Positions 17,201-26,060 of a DNA stretch of 64,000 nt are shown here, piece after piece. The stretch covers positions 30,689-94,688 of the forward strand of contig CAZYUA010000014.1 in assembly GCA_964650525.1 (NCBI GenBank), in the 5' to 3' direction. A model generated the notes under the pieces. It was not told the origin of the DNA. It did no database searches and worked only from the letters and a program-made list of their open reading frames with translations. A program made the translations under genes and the position numbers. Numbering within the stretch: position 1 is the first letter of the stretch; every line of letters begins with the position of its first letter. Source of the DNA: UBA1413 sp964650525. GTDB lineage: Bacteria; Bacteroidota; Bacteroidia; Bacteroidales; Prolixibacteraceae.

Positions 17201-18911
17201 GTCTTAATAATTCCAGGATCTGATCGAGGATGGGTTGGCAGCCCCCGTTGGCCAGATCGGCCACGAAGGCCGGACGGAGATTCCATCGTTCAGCGATCTT
17301 GTCAACCAGTTGATCATTGACAGCCAGGATCACGTGGTGATCACCGGCAGCCAGGAGAACGCTGAGGCTTTCAGACCACCCCTCACCGCGGAGTTCCAAT
17401 CGACCAACTTCATCTATGACAACCACTTCATTTTCAGTATTTTTCTCAGGTGACAGCGCGGACTTTCCCAAATCCAGTCCTTCCGGGAGAATGCTGAACC
17501 GGCCGATGGGTCCAGCCTGAGCATCGACCTGCCGCAAAAAAGGAGCCCGCTTACCGGTGTGAATGTCCACCACATCGTAACCGGTCGTCAGGTCTTCCTG
17601 CAACACCCTTTCAGCCAGGATACCCCCCACCCCGGTACCTGATTCTCTGAGCCGGGTCACCAGCTTTTTCAGACAGCTGGTCTTTCCCGATTCCACCCTC
17701 CCGGTGAGAAGGATGACGAAAGGCGTAAACCGGAGCTTCCCCCTGACCTCAGCCAGCCGGCTTTCGGTCTTCAACAGAAGCTGGTAAAAAAGGAGTCCCG
17801 GATTTCGGAGGAGCGTGCGAAATGGCGGAACATGTGCCACCAGGTACGGCAGGCTCTCAAACGACAGTTCCAGGGCCAGGGGTAATTGTCTGTACCTGGT
17901 CGTACTCAAGGATTTCCGGATAACCGGATTGTACAGTTCTTTCCCGATGGCCGTGAAGGCCACAATGAGGAGGGCTGCACGGAAGTTCATCTGCAGGCCG
18001 GTGAGGATTCCCTGCCAGAGGGTAAGTCTCTCCGTCCGGGCTTGTGAAAAAACCAGGGCTGCCAGCATCGTAATAACAACCAGCATGATCCAGAAACGGG
18101 GCTTCGAGAGTTTCTGAACGGCCTGCCGGTACCGGAATGCCCAGATCACGATGATAAGGAAGACCCCGGCGGCCCAGAAACCCGGACCGGTATAATGTAA
18201 CAGCAGGAGTCCCCCGAACATCAACACTATATCGAGGAAAAGCCAGGCCAGGGAATAGTCAAAGGCGGTTATGGGTCCGCCTGAAGCTGCCCGTGAGGAG
18301 GAGAGATCTGCTGCGACAGGTTCGTACCCTTTCTGACGGGTCATATTTCTTCCGATGGCCATGCCTCCCACGGCAACCGCCAGACCGGACAATCCATGCA
18401 ACGCCAGTAACAGCAAAAGGGGAACCCAAACGATATCGGCATGGATGCCCAGGATCTCCCTGACGTATTCCAGACCCCCGGTGTAGAGGCCGACCAGGTC
18501 GGACCCATAGATAACAATCAGGTTGAAGACCAGGATTACCAGATTCCACGACATGGCAAGGACAGCACCAAGGAGGTAGCCTGCAAAGTTCCGGCCCAGC
18601 ATTCTCACTGAAAACTCCAGTAACAAAGCTTCGCTGAAAATGGCAATCATAGGCCCGAAGATATAAGCACTGGGAGAGAGGGTTTTCATAAAGGCACAAA
18701 TCAACCCGGCACGCCAGTAAAGCCCCTTTTCCGACCAGGAGTACCCTGCTGAAATCAGGATGATCAGACCCACTGCCGTCAACAGGCTGCCGGAAAAGGG
18801 AACCTTCAGGTTATGAAGGAAACTTCCCAGCACAATTTCAAAGGCTGCCCAGGAGGTGCCGATGACAGAAGCCCTGATCCACTTTTCCGATAGCTCTTCG
18901 TACTTTTTCAT
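17184..18911 (-). CDS. Membrane protein with transporter-like segments fused to a P-loop NTPase (THEP1-like)
   Basis: About 575 residues from the Met at 18911 (MKKYEELSEKW); an ATG at 18977 is also in frame. The first 210 residues hold about six membrane segments and resemble a transporter substrate-binding (S-like) unit. Residues about 235-380 hold four to five more, with LQMNFRAALLIVAFTAIGKEL reminiscent of EcfT/CbiQ. The last 180 residues are a soluble NTPase: P-loop LLTGRVESGKTS with Lys410, then GVGGILAERV and a Walker B-like VVVIDEVGRLE, as in THEP1/NTPase_1 proteins. The ECF comparison is by eye only. Substrate unknown. It stands alone, 110 bp downstream of the minus-strand trio. Confidence 0.6.
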   Translation of the reverse strand: MKKYEELSEKWIRASVIGTSWAAFEIVLGSFLHNLKVPFSGSLLTAVGLIILISAGYSWSEKGLYWRAGLICAFMKTLSPSAYIFGPMIAIFSEALLLEFSVRMLGRNFAGYLLGAVLAMSWNLVILVFNLIVIYGSDLVGLYTGGLEYVREILGIHADIVWVPLLLLLALHGLSGLAVAVGGMAIGRNMTRQKGYEPVAADLSSSRAASGGPITAFDYSLAWLFLDIVLMFGGLLLLHYTGPGFWAAGVFLIIVIWAFRYRQAVQKLSKPRFWIMLVVITMLAALVFSQARTERLTLWQGILTGLQMNFRAALLIVAFTAIGKELYNPVIRKSLSTTRYRQLPLALELSFESLPYLVAHVPPFRTLLRNPGLLFYQLLLKTESRLAEVRGKLRFTPFVILLTGRVESGKTSCLKKLVTRLRESGTGVGGILAERVLQEDLTTGYDVVDIHTGKRAPFLRQVDAQAGPIGRFSILPEGLDLGKSALSPEKNTENEVVVIDEVGRLELRGEGWSESLSVLLAAGDHHVILAVNDQLVDKIAERWNLRPAFVADLANGGCQPILDQILELLRHQGSR

Positions 18912-19087
18912 GAACCTTATCTGCCGGTAAAGATGCTTATACCATGCAAATATGGCGGAAAGCAGGTTAGGACCCACCTTCCGGAATAAAAAACTGCAGA
19001 CGAAAGGGGCGGAGTGGATGGTCCGGCCTTTCCCAACAGGGTTGCCCGTGGGTGCAGCTTTTTCGCGGCCCGGGCAGGTAAGTGCCG

Positions 19088-19849
19088 CTACGGGATGATA
19101 TTCAGAATGTCCCGGGCAAAACGGCGCATGCCCTCATCGGGGTCCCGGAGCAATTCCCTGAAAAGGTCCCGGTCCGCACCGGTCCGGATGATGGCGGCAA
19201 CCAGATCCAGAAAGTGGTAGTAGGCGTTGTAGGGTATCAGGTCCTCCTCCGAAAGGATCTCCCGGGCGGATTGTTGCATACGGGGAACTATCGTGGTGCG
19301 GGCATAAGCGATGACGGCGGGCAGGGCGGCAGAACCCATGTCAAGGAGCCGGTCCTCATAAAAAATCAGCTGGTCGGGGGGTACACTGTCCAGTTTCGAC
19401 AAGTAATAAGCTGCAATTTCGGGGTTTGTGAAACCGGCGGTGGAGAGCCGGACGGCTCCCCAGAGGCTCATGTAGACCCAATAGTGCTGCCAATGTCCCC
19501 TGTCGCCATGAACGGCAGCAGCGGCAATAGCCTCCAGGGATTTTCCGAAATCAGGACCGCCCAGAATAACGGCCTGCCGGATCACCTGGTTCCAGCTGTT
19601 GATGGTGTCGATGGGCAGGTAAGCAGCCTCTCCGGAGCTTTGGGCGAGGATCCGGTTCAAAGCAGTTTGGATTTCAGCAAGAACGGTTGCTTTGGGGAGT
19701 GTATCCAACCGGGTCTGCAGGGTCGAATCCACGGTCCAGTAGAGAGGATCGTATTCATTTTGCGACATTGCCTGGGGGAAACTGCCATGAACAAGGGCTA
19801 CGGTAAGGATCGCTCTGCAGATCCTTTTTATCCACAATATATTTTGCAT
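19088..19849 (-). CDS. Small secreted alpha-helical protein, unknown function
   Basis: 253 residues, not recognised. An N-terminal signal (AILTVALVHGSFPQAMSQ) predicts export. The rest is mostly helical, with segments such as LLDMGSAALPAVIAYAR and RELLRDPDEGMRRFARDIL that look like HEAT-type helices. It starts 11 bp after the 1376-residue protein gene ends, so the two are almost surely translated from one message with the barrel gene upstream. Confidence 0.7.
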   Translation of the reverse strand: MQNILWIKRICRAILTVALVHGSFPQAMSQNEYDPLYWTVDSTLQTRLDTLPKATVLAEIQTALNRILAQSSGEAAYLPIDTINSWNQVIRQAVILGGPDFGKSLEAIAAAAVHGDRGHWQHYWVYMSLWGAVRLSTAGFTNPEIAAYYLSKLDSVPPDQLIFYEDRLLDMGSAALPAVIAYARTTIVPRMQQSAREILSEEDLIPYNAYYHFLDLVAAIIRTGADRDLFRELLRDPDEGMRRFARDILNIIP

Positions 19850-19860
19850 TTCCTTTCAGT

Positions 19861-22800
19861 TTATTTTTTGAACTCCGGATCGGTTTGTGAACCGGGATTA
19901 GCCCAGTCGAGTGCGGGTTTACCCGGCTCTACCTGGTCCCAGTGATCGAAGGCATACCTGTCGGCCCAGAACTCCTGGTCCGGAACCTGCGGCGCTCCGA
20001 TATGAGAGATCAGGTTTCCCCGGGCATGGTCTGCGTGGGTGCGACGATTGTTCCAGTCGAGCCCCAGCCGGTCTTCCACCTGGTTGGGAACATAATCCTT
20101 ATCTGGATCGTTGGCACGGTCGTATTCGGTCAACTCAAGTCCCCGGCACCGGTACCGTTTGGTGACGGTCACAATTTCAAAATTGTTCCCCGTCAGCAGC
20201 CCGGTCTGTGTTCCTTCCGGGCCCGACCACTGTATCTCCACACTGTTTCTAAACCAGCCGTTGCCGACCGTGATGACTGAGGAGTCGCGTCTGGAACCTG
20301 AGCTGGTATAAATGACGATCCTGATGTTGTATTTCTGCAGGCAGTCGTTGCCATGGGCGGGATTGACAGCATAATTTCCGGTTTTCTTCAGTGTAACGCG
20401 AAGAGCATTGCTGGCAGAGATGGTCAGCCTGCGCACCTCACTGTCGTTTTCGGAGCGGATTCCGTAGGCTGTAGCCCAGGTTTCCCCGGCCCGCCAGTAT
20501 TTCGTCATCGAAATGTAGTGTCCGTATTCATGCAGGTACACCTTGTTACACAGGTTGTGCCCCCGCAGGTCAAAGCCCGGCTGACCGGGTATCTGCGCCG
20601 GGTCGATCCAGGTCATGGAACTGCTCCTGATCCATTCGGTTCTGCCGGCCTGCCAGGGATCACGGTCCGTCTGGTCTGCCGATTTGTCAGACAGGGAAAT
20701 CTGTTCTCCGTTGGTTTCGTACAACCCCAGCCAGGTTGCCCCTTTTTTGTACAACAGCTTCGGATCGGAAGACTGATGGTCGTAAACGCAGGTGCCATAG
20801 GTTTTCTTGCTCCAGTGCACAAACCAGTTGCCTGCATTCCGACCATGCAGGGATGTGATTTCCCCGAACTGATCCTCCGGGTTGACCGTGGTCAGGTTGG
20901 CCACCTTTCCGTCGTCTTTGTTATCCCCCTTTTCAAAAAAGAGATGAAATTCATTCCAGTCCAGCGTGTCGCGACCCATGAAGTCGCTCTTCTCCCAAAC
21001 CGTATCGCGGCAGACACAACAATCGATACAAGGATCGGCTTCCCCGAATATTTCGCACTTTAGAATCTTGGTACCGTGGGTATGGGAATGCTTCTTCCAC
21101 GACACTTCCAGGTCCTTTTCGCTGTCGCGTGTGGTGAATTTCAGGGTGGCCTCCTCGCGGGTCATGCCATCGGGATCACAGAACACACGCTTTACCCGGC
21201 CTGTTTTCCCGCCAAGGTCCAGTTCCCATACAATCTTTTTCACTTTGGCACTCCCCGGTTCCCAAACCGGTTTGAAATGATGGGCATAACCGGCTGTGAT
21301 GTTTTTGTACTTTGCGGAGCCTTCGACGTTGATTTCTTTCAGGTTAAGCAGCTTTTTCACTTCCACCCCTGAGTTCTCATCCTTGTCCGGATCGTTAAAC
21401 AGAGTTCCTGAGTCGCGGATTTTTGCCCGGAGGGTGGCGTTTGTCTCCTTAGGAGGAGCGATGTAGAGCACTACCGGACCAGAATTTCCCAGCGGGAAAT
21501 AACCTCCCGCCCCGCTGTCGTTCCATACGATATGGAGCGGATCATCCTCATGGAGGATCTCCACATCCTCGCCGCACGCCTCAGCCTTGCACTTCAGCGT
21601 CAGGTCGTCGTTGTCGCTGTGGTTTGCCCGGAGCAGGGTCATCGCCTCAGGACAGATGGTCTGCTGGACGATAAGGCTGCCGCTGATGTCCGGACCTTTT
21701 TCCCAGACAGGGTCTACCGGAACGCACAGCTGGCTCTGCTTTTCTTCAAAGTCATCGTCGTATTTTTTCATTTGTGGCTGCTCCATGGAAATCGACACAT
21801 CCACACATTGACAGGAATCCACAAACTGAGCCGTTATGATGATTTTCCCATCGATGGGTTCATCGGCTGCTTTTCCTCCCACGTTGGCAATGGTACATTT
21901 GATCGTGGCTTTTTTGGGTTTGTTTTTTGCGATGTCCCTGGGCAGCTGGTAAAGGATGGTGTTTCCGTTGCTGAACAGCAGCTCCCCGTCGCCGGTTTTT
22001 TCCCACACATAGCGGACCCCGTGTTCAATGGGACCGATCCGTTTGATGGAGGTATCCTGTTCCATACAGTCGTTTTTGCCCATGCACACCTGTTTCAGGA
22101 GATCCACGTCGGTGGCCTCCACCGAAAAAGCGATACAGGCTCCGGGGATCAACGATTTGAGGTCATCGCCCGAGGGAAAGGAGGAGATGGGTTTTACGAC
22201 CCTGATAGGAGTTTTGCGCACCCAGGAATAGGAAAGGGTACAGCCCTCCTTATGGCAGGATTCCGGTTCGGGCAGGTCACCAGCCTGGTTAAGTGGCATA
22301 TAGCGAAGGCAGACAGGGTCGGTGAGGACCCCGGTCAGCCGGCCATCGGGATTTTCAATGACGCCGTAGACCTGGTAAATCAGCGCCTGACCGGGGTTTC
22401 GCATGGAAGCCAGGTTAACGGTTGCGCTTTCAAAGACAGGTTCGCTCCGGCCGATATTTCCCGGCAGTGGCCTGATGGATTCTGATATGCCGACGATTTT
22501 TCGGGCAGGTGGTGATCCTTCTCCCACCCATACAGGGCCCCAGGGGCCCATTTCCCAGCCGGGAGGCAGGGGATCGGGAGGAGGATTGCCGGCCCAGCGG
22601 GCACCCTCGGGGCCCCATTCCCAGCCGGGGGGAAGGGGGGGAAGGCCGTCGTCCGGTTCGTCCCAGTCGTCACCGGGCTGAACCGGTGGCCTCGGAACGG
22701 GGGTAGGCATGGGCGTGTCGGGCGACGGGGGCGGCGACGGCGTAATCACCGGTCCGGGTTTGGGCGTATCAGGCTTGGGTTCTTCCGGCTTCGGCTGGTC

Positions 22801-23991
22801 TGCAGGACCATCCGGCGAGGGCACCGGAAGAGGTACCGGGACAGGTACCGGCCTGGGAACCGGTGTGGGCGTGGGCTGAGGTACCGGTGAGGGTGTAGGA
22901 ACCGGCGGAGGCGGAACAGGCACCGGCACCGGTACCGGGGCGGGTACCGGCCCCGGAGGCGGCGGCGAGGTCGTGGGCGCGGGCGATGGGGTGGGTACCG
23001 GCCCCGGCGTGGGCGTGGGCCCCGGATACAGCCCACAGGGATTGTTGTAGACTATCACCCGGAACTCCTGAAAATCACCCATATATTCCCATTCCACATT
23101 CAGGTCGGCCTCCTGCACAAATCCGTCTGCCCCGATCACCCCTGCACAGGGCGAAACGGGCGACAAAACACGGATATAGTGTTCATAAGCTGCCTCCCTG
23201 CGGAAGATAAAAATCGCGCTCTTTCCTTCGTTTTCCCCAACCGGCACGCCATTTCCACCCATCGCCTGCACCTGCCAGGCATACACCGTGCCCGATTCCA
23301 ACTCCCGGGCATCCATGGGGTACACCATAAGAGGGGAGAAAACCTCCTCCTCCAGATACCAGGCCGGATTGGACTCCATGGCTTCGTAGGGATTCTGGCC
23401 ATCGAGGACTTCCACGACCTTTAACCGGTACCTCAGGTCAAGCTCCACAGGTACCGGCATCGGGGGCAACCAGCTGAAGGACGGAAACTCTTCAAACAAA
23501 CGGGCTTCGTTGGCCGGCATCAGCAGCTGCGGAGGTGAAGGATGGAGCACTTCATGCAAGACACATGCTCTTGTGAGCAGCTCCCCGGTTTCAGCCTCCA
23601 GCACATCTACACAAATGATATAGGTTCCGGCAGGAACGGAGCCGGTTTGAAACAACAACCTCTCATATGCGGGATCTGAATGGAGCACATGCAGGCTCTC
23701 AACCTGGTCGGGACCTACCACTACCAGACCCGGCATGACCTGAAACACCGTTGTCTCCCCCTCGAAAATCAACTTGTTTTCACCGCCATTAACAACTGTG
23801 GCACGTAGGAATACCTCCTGCGCACCCAACCCGGAGTTGATCAGGTGAACCATTTGGAAAATATCGGAGGTCGTAAACCGGCCTTCCGGGGGTAATTGTA
23901 AGCGCACGGTAACCTCCTGACCGTAAACGTATTGATGGACGCCCAGTGCAAAAAGTGCTGCTGCTGCCCATATCCTAAACCTTGTTTTCAT
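19861..23991 (-). CDS. 1376-residue secreted protein with proline tract and zincin-like HExxH...ExxAD motif
   Basis: Signal peptide to about residue 25 (VHQYVYGQ). Residues 26-280 look like two beta-sandwich domains (LLMPANEARLFEEFPSFSW, VYAWQVQAMG) of the kind found in large Bacteroidota surface proteins. Residues about 318-455 are a Pro/Val/Thr tract rich in PVPTP-type pairs. Two short repeats of PLPPGWE..GP.G..W follow. Residues 490-1100 are cysteine-bearing beta-rich domains with no clear family. HEYGH at 1154-1158 and EFWAD at 1340-1344 match the zinc site layout HExxH...ExxAD of M48/M56-type peptidases, with a DPDKDYVPNQVED calcium-like loop between. No T9SS sorting domain is visible. 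It lies 14 bp after the barrel gene. Confidence 0.7.
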   Translation of the reverse strand: MKTRFRIWAAAALFALGVHQYVYGQEVTVRLQLPPEGRFTTSDIFQMVHLINSGLGAQEVFLRATVVNGGENKLIFEGETTVFQVMPGLVVVGPDQVESLHVLHSDPAYERLLFQTGSVPAGTYIICVDVLEAETGELLTRACVLHEVLHPSPPQLLMPANEARLFEEFPSFSWLPPMPVPVELDLRYRLKVVEVLDGQNPYEAMESNPAWYLEEEVFSPLMVYPMDARELESGTVYAWQVQAMGGNGVPVGENEGKSAIFIFRREAAYEHYIRVLSPVSPCAGVIGADGFVQEADLNVEWEYMGDFQEFRVIVYNNPCGLYPGPTPTPGPVPTPSPAPTTSPPPPGPVPAPVPVPVPVPPPPVPTPSPVPQPTPTPVPRPVPVPVPLPVPSPDGPADQPKPEEPKPDTPKPGPVITPSPPPSPDTPMPTPVPRPPVQPGDDWDEPDDGLPPLPPGWEWGPEGARWAGNPPPDPLPPGWEMGPWGPVWVGEGSPPARKIVGISESIRPLPGNIGRSEPVFESATVNLASMRNPGQALIYQVYGVIENPDGRLTGVLTDPVCLRYMPLNQAGDLPEPESCHKEGCTLSYSWVRKTPIRVVKPISSFPSGDDLKSLIPGACIAFSVEATDVDLLKQVCMGKNDCMEQDTSIKRIGPIEHGVRYVWEKTGDGELLFSNGNTILYQLPRDIAKNKPKKATIKCTIANVGGKAADEPIDGKIIITAQFVDSCQCVDVSISMEQPQMKKYDDDFEEKQSQLCVPVDPVWEKGPDISGSLIVQQTICPEAMTLLRANHSDNDDLTLKCKAEACGEDVEILHEDDPLHIVWNDSGAGGYFPLGNSGPVVLYIAPPKETNATLRAKIRDSGTLFNDPDKDENSGVEVKKLLNLKEINVEGSAKYKNITAGYAHHFKPVWEPGSAKVKKIVWELDLGGKTGRVKRVFCDPDGMTREEATLKFTTRDSEKDLEVSWKKHSHTHGTKILKCEIFGEADPCIDCCVCRDTVWEKSDFMGRDTLDWNEFHLFFEKGDNKDDGKVANLTTVNPEDQFGEITSLHGRNAGNWFVHWSKKTYGTCVYDHQSSDPKLLYKKGATWLGLYETNGEQISLSDKSADQTDRDPWQAGRTEWIRSSSMTWIDPAQIPGQPGFDLRGHNLCNKVYLHEYGHYISMTKYWRAGETWATAYGIRSENDSEVRRLTISASNALRVTLKKTGNYAVNPAHGNDCLQKYNIRIVIYTSSGSRRDSSVITVGNGWFRNSVEIQWSGPEGTQTGLLTGNNFEIVTVTKRYRCRGLELTEYDRANDPDKDYVPNQVEDRLGLDWNNRRTHADHARGNLISHIGAPQVPDQEFWADRYAFDHWDQVEPGKPALDWANPGSQTDPEFKK

Positions 23992-24005
23992 AGTACCTGA
24001 AATGA

Positions 24006-25760
24006 TTACCAGCGATGGGTCACTCCGAGCCGTACAATGTACTCCTCATAGTTCTTACCCTCATCCCTGTGGTTGGTATAGTTGTTCCGGTCAGCCTGCA
24101 GGGTCAGCGAGCCGAGCTTGCCCATATCGCAGAGAACATGGACATAAAGCCGGGTTCTTTCCATTTCAGCCTTCCAGCGAGTTTGCGAAATCCCCAGGTA
24201 ACTCCGTATCCACCGGCTTCCGTTGAAACTGATTTTCCCGTTATACGTAGTTGTTTTCCGCAGGATTGTGCTTGTTTCCAGATTGTTGTAGCCGACGCTG
24301 CCATAAAGGGAAACGGCCTTTCCCAGGTTCAGGGTTTCTGAAACCATCCAATTCAGATTCTCCATCGCGGTATCCCCGGTTTCGAGGCTGTTTTTGCCCT
24401 TTTGAAGGCTGAACAAGGCGTTGGTGAATGCCGAGGAACGCCCGAAACGAAACTGGACCCCAGAGGTCACCGACAGGTTTTCGGCATCGCAGAACACCTC
24501 ACCCGCTGAACTGTCGTACGATGAATGGAAGGGAGAATACTGAACCGTGAGAAAGGGTGCTTTGGGTATACTCAGACTCGCATTGACACCCCAGTTGCTG
24601 AAGAGGGTGGTCTGCGATCTCCAGTCCAGGAGGTTATCCCTGCTGGATTTGTAAAACAATTGCAGCCTGATTTTTTTCCGTCCCGCATACTGAACGAAGC
24701 TGCCCTCATACTGGCTGATATCAGAACGGAGATAGGAGGTGCCCAGGGAGACGAAGCCGGGATCCACATACCGGACCGATCCGGTCAGTTCGGTGTTTTT
24801 CAGCTTCAGGGCGCTGCCTAAGGCCCAGGCATACCCGATATGCGAACTGGAATTGGTGTACAGGATATCCCGGTACTGTTCAGGGATCTCCTCAAAGGTG
24901 TAGCCATAGGCATTCCGGTTGGCGGTGGCCAGAGAACCTGCCATTTCACCGTTCAGTACCAGTTTTTTTTTCAGGAAGGAGAGGTTGAGCTCAGCACCTG
25001 CCACCCAATTCTCTTTGGGCAACACATACAGATAACCCGAATCGCGCCCGTGGACAAAGATTTCGGCGTTGTATTCAAGGGTGTCGGGACCGTTATAATA
25101 GGTGTGAGGATCGGGTTGCAGCGAAGCAGTGTCATCCTTCGCATGGAGAAGGGAGAACGCAAACCAGGACTGGCGCCGTTTTCCCACCCCCAGGCGTGCA
25201 AAAGTAACATCCCGGTCGTAAGCCTGGTACCGGGGGAGCGACCCACCTACGGCCCGCTTCAGACGGCCGGTAGCAAAAGCTGCATAAAAAACGCCGGGGT
25301 TAAATTCCACATTTACGCCTCTGAGGTTTACTCCGTTCAGAGTCAGAGGAGAATAAGCAGGACGGCAGTTTCCCGCTTCGAGGGTGGGAAACCAGGAAAG
25401 AAACCGGAATTTTTCATACAGCTTGTTGCGGGCAATGGAGCGGGTATCCAGTCCCACCCGGAAAACGGAAATGTTCTGTCGCATTTCGCTGCTTTCATTG
25501 GTGAGAAAAAAATCGGTCATGACGGGAATTCCCGAAAAATTGAACGTATTATTCAATTCCCACCGTGCCAGATTACGGGGAAGCTCCTGGCAATTGCCTT
25601 CACGGCTGGAAACCTGGGTATAGATCCGACTGTTGCCGGTAACGGAAAATCCTTTGTTCTGTCCCGAATTCTGTGCTGTGCCGATCCAGCAATAAAAAAT
25701 CATCACTAGCCCGGCAACCCAAGCCATAGGGTTCATGATCTGAATGTTCCTTAAGCTCAC
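24006..25760 (-). CDS. Outer-membrane beta-barrel protein, unknown function
   Basis: 584 residues. The N-terminal signal ends near IGTAQNSG; the Met at residue 9 (25736) is an alternative start. The mature protein is built of alternating aromatic strands with tight turns, and ends in YEEYIVRLGVTHRW, a terminal beta-strand with an aromatic last residue as in barrel assembly signals. There is no plug domain or TonB box, so it is not a TonB-dependent receptor. It heads the three-gene minus-strand unit with the zincin-like protein and the small helical protein, and may be its membrane anchor or export partner (inference). Confidence 0.65.
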   Translation of the reverse strand: MSLRNIQIMNPMAWVAGLVMIFYCWIGTAQNSGQNKGFSVTGNSRIYTQVSSREGNCQELPRNLARWELNNTFNFSGIPVMTDFFLTNESSEMRQNISVFRVGLDTRSIARNKLYEKFRFLSWFPTLEAGNCRPAYSPLTLNGVNLRGVNVEFNPGVFYAAFATGRLKRAVGGSLPRYQAYDRDVTFARLGVGKRRQSWFAFSLLHAKDDTASLQPDPHTYYNGPDTLEYNAEIFVHGRDSGYLYVLPKENWVAGAELNLSFLKKKLVLNGEMAGSLATANRNAYGYTFEEIPEQYRDILYTNSSSHIGYAWALGSALKLKNTELTGSVRYVDPGFVSLGTSYLRSDISQYEGSFVQYAGRKKIRLQLFYKSSRDNLLDWRSQTTLFSNWGVNASLSIPKAPFLTVQYSPFHSSYDSSAGEVFCDAENLSVTSGVQFRFGRSSAFTNALFSLQKGKNSLETGDTAMENLNWMVSETLNLGKAVSLYGSVGYNNLETSTILRKTTTYNGKISFNGSRWIRSYLGISQTRWKAEMERTRLYVHVLCDMGKLGSLTLQADRNNYTNHRDEGKNYEEYIVRLGVTHRW

Positions 25761-26060
25761 TTAATATACTAAATAATCTGCTCTTTTGCAACTAATTATC
25801 AAAGGCTCCCAAACAAGCCGGGACTCTCTGTTCCGGCACAGGAAACCGCCGTTCCTTCCATATCGAACCGGAATTGCTGTTATATTTGCAGCAATAAGCG
25901 AACAGCAGGATCCACCGATGATTTATTACCGAAGATCTCTTCAGGGAAGTATCGGATTCCTGCTGGTTCCGGATAATGCCAAAACCAAAGGAATAATGAT
26001 GGGAAGCAGCAAGGGATTTCCGGGTTTGCGGGTTAGAACGGAAGGGTTGAAAAAAAATAG
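25761..26060. other. Intergenic region before the GH2 gene
   Basis: A 300-bp divergent region. TATATTTG (25881-25888) fits the Bacteroidota -7 consensus TAnnTTTG pointing toward the GH2 gene, but no good -33 box lies 19-21 bp upstream. No gene supported. Confidence 0.35.

Noticed and set aside
19082..19945. 287-codon plus-strand frame over the small helical protein gene
   Set aside because: It crosses two minus-strand genes with matching signal peptides and tight spacing, and has no family features.
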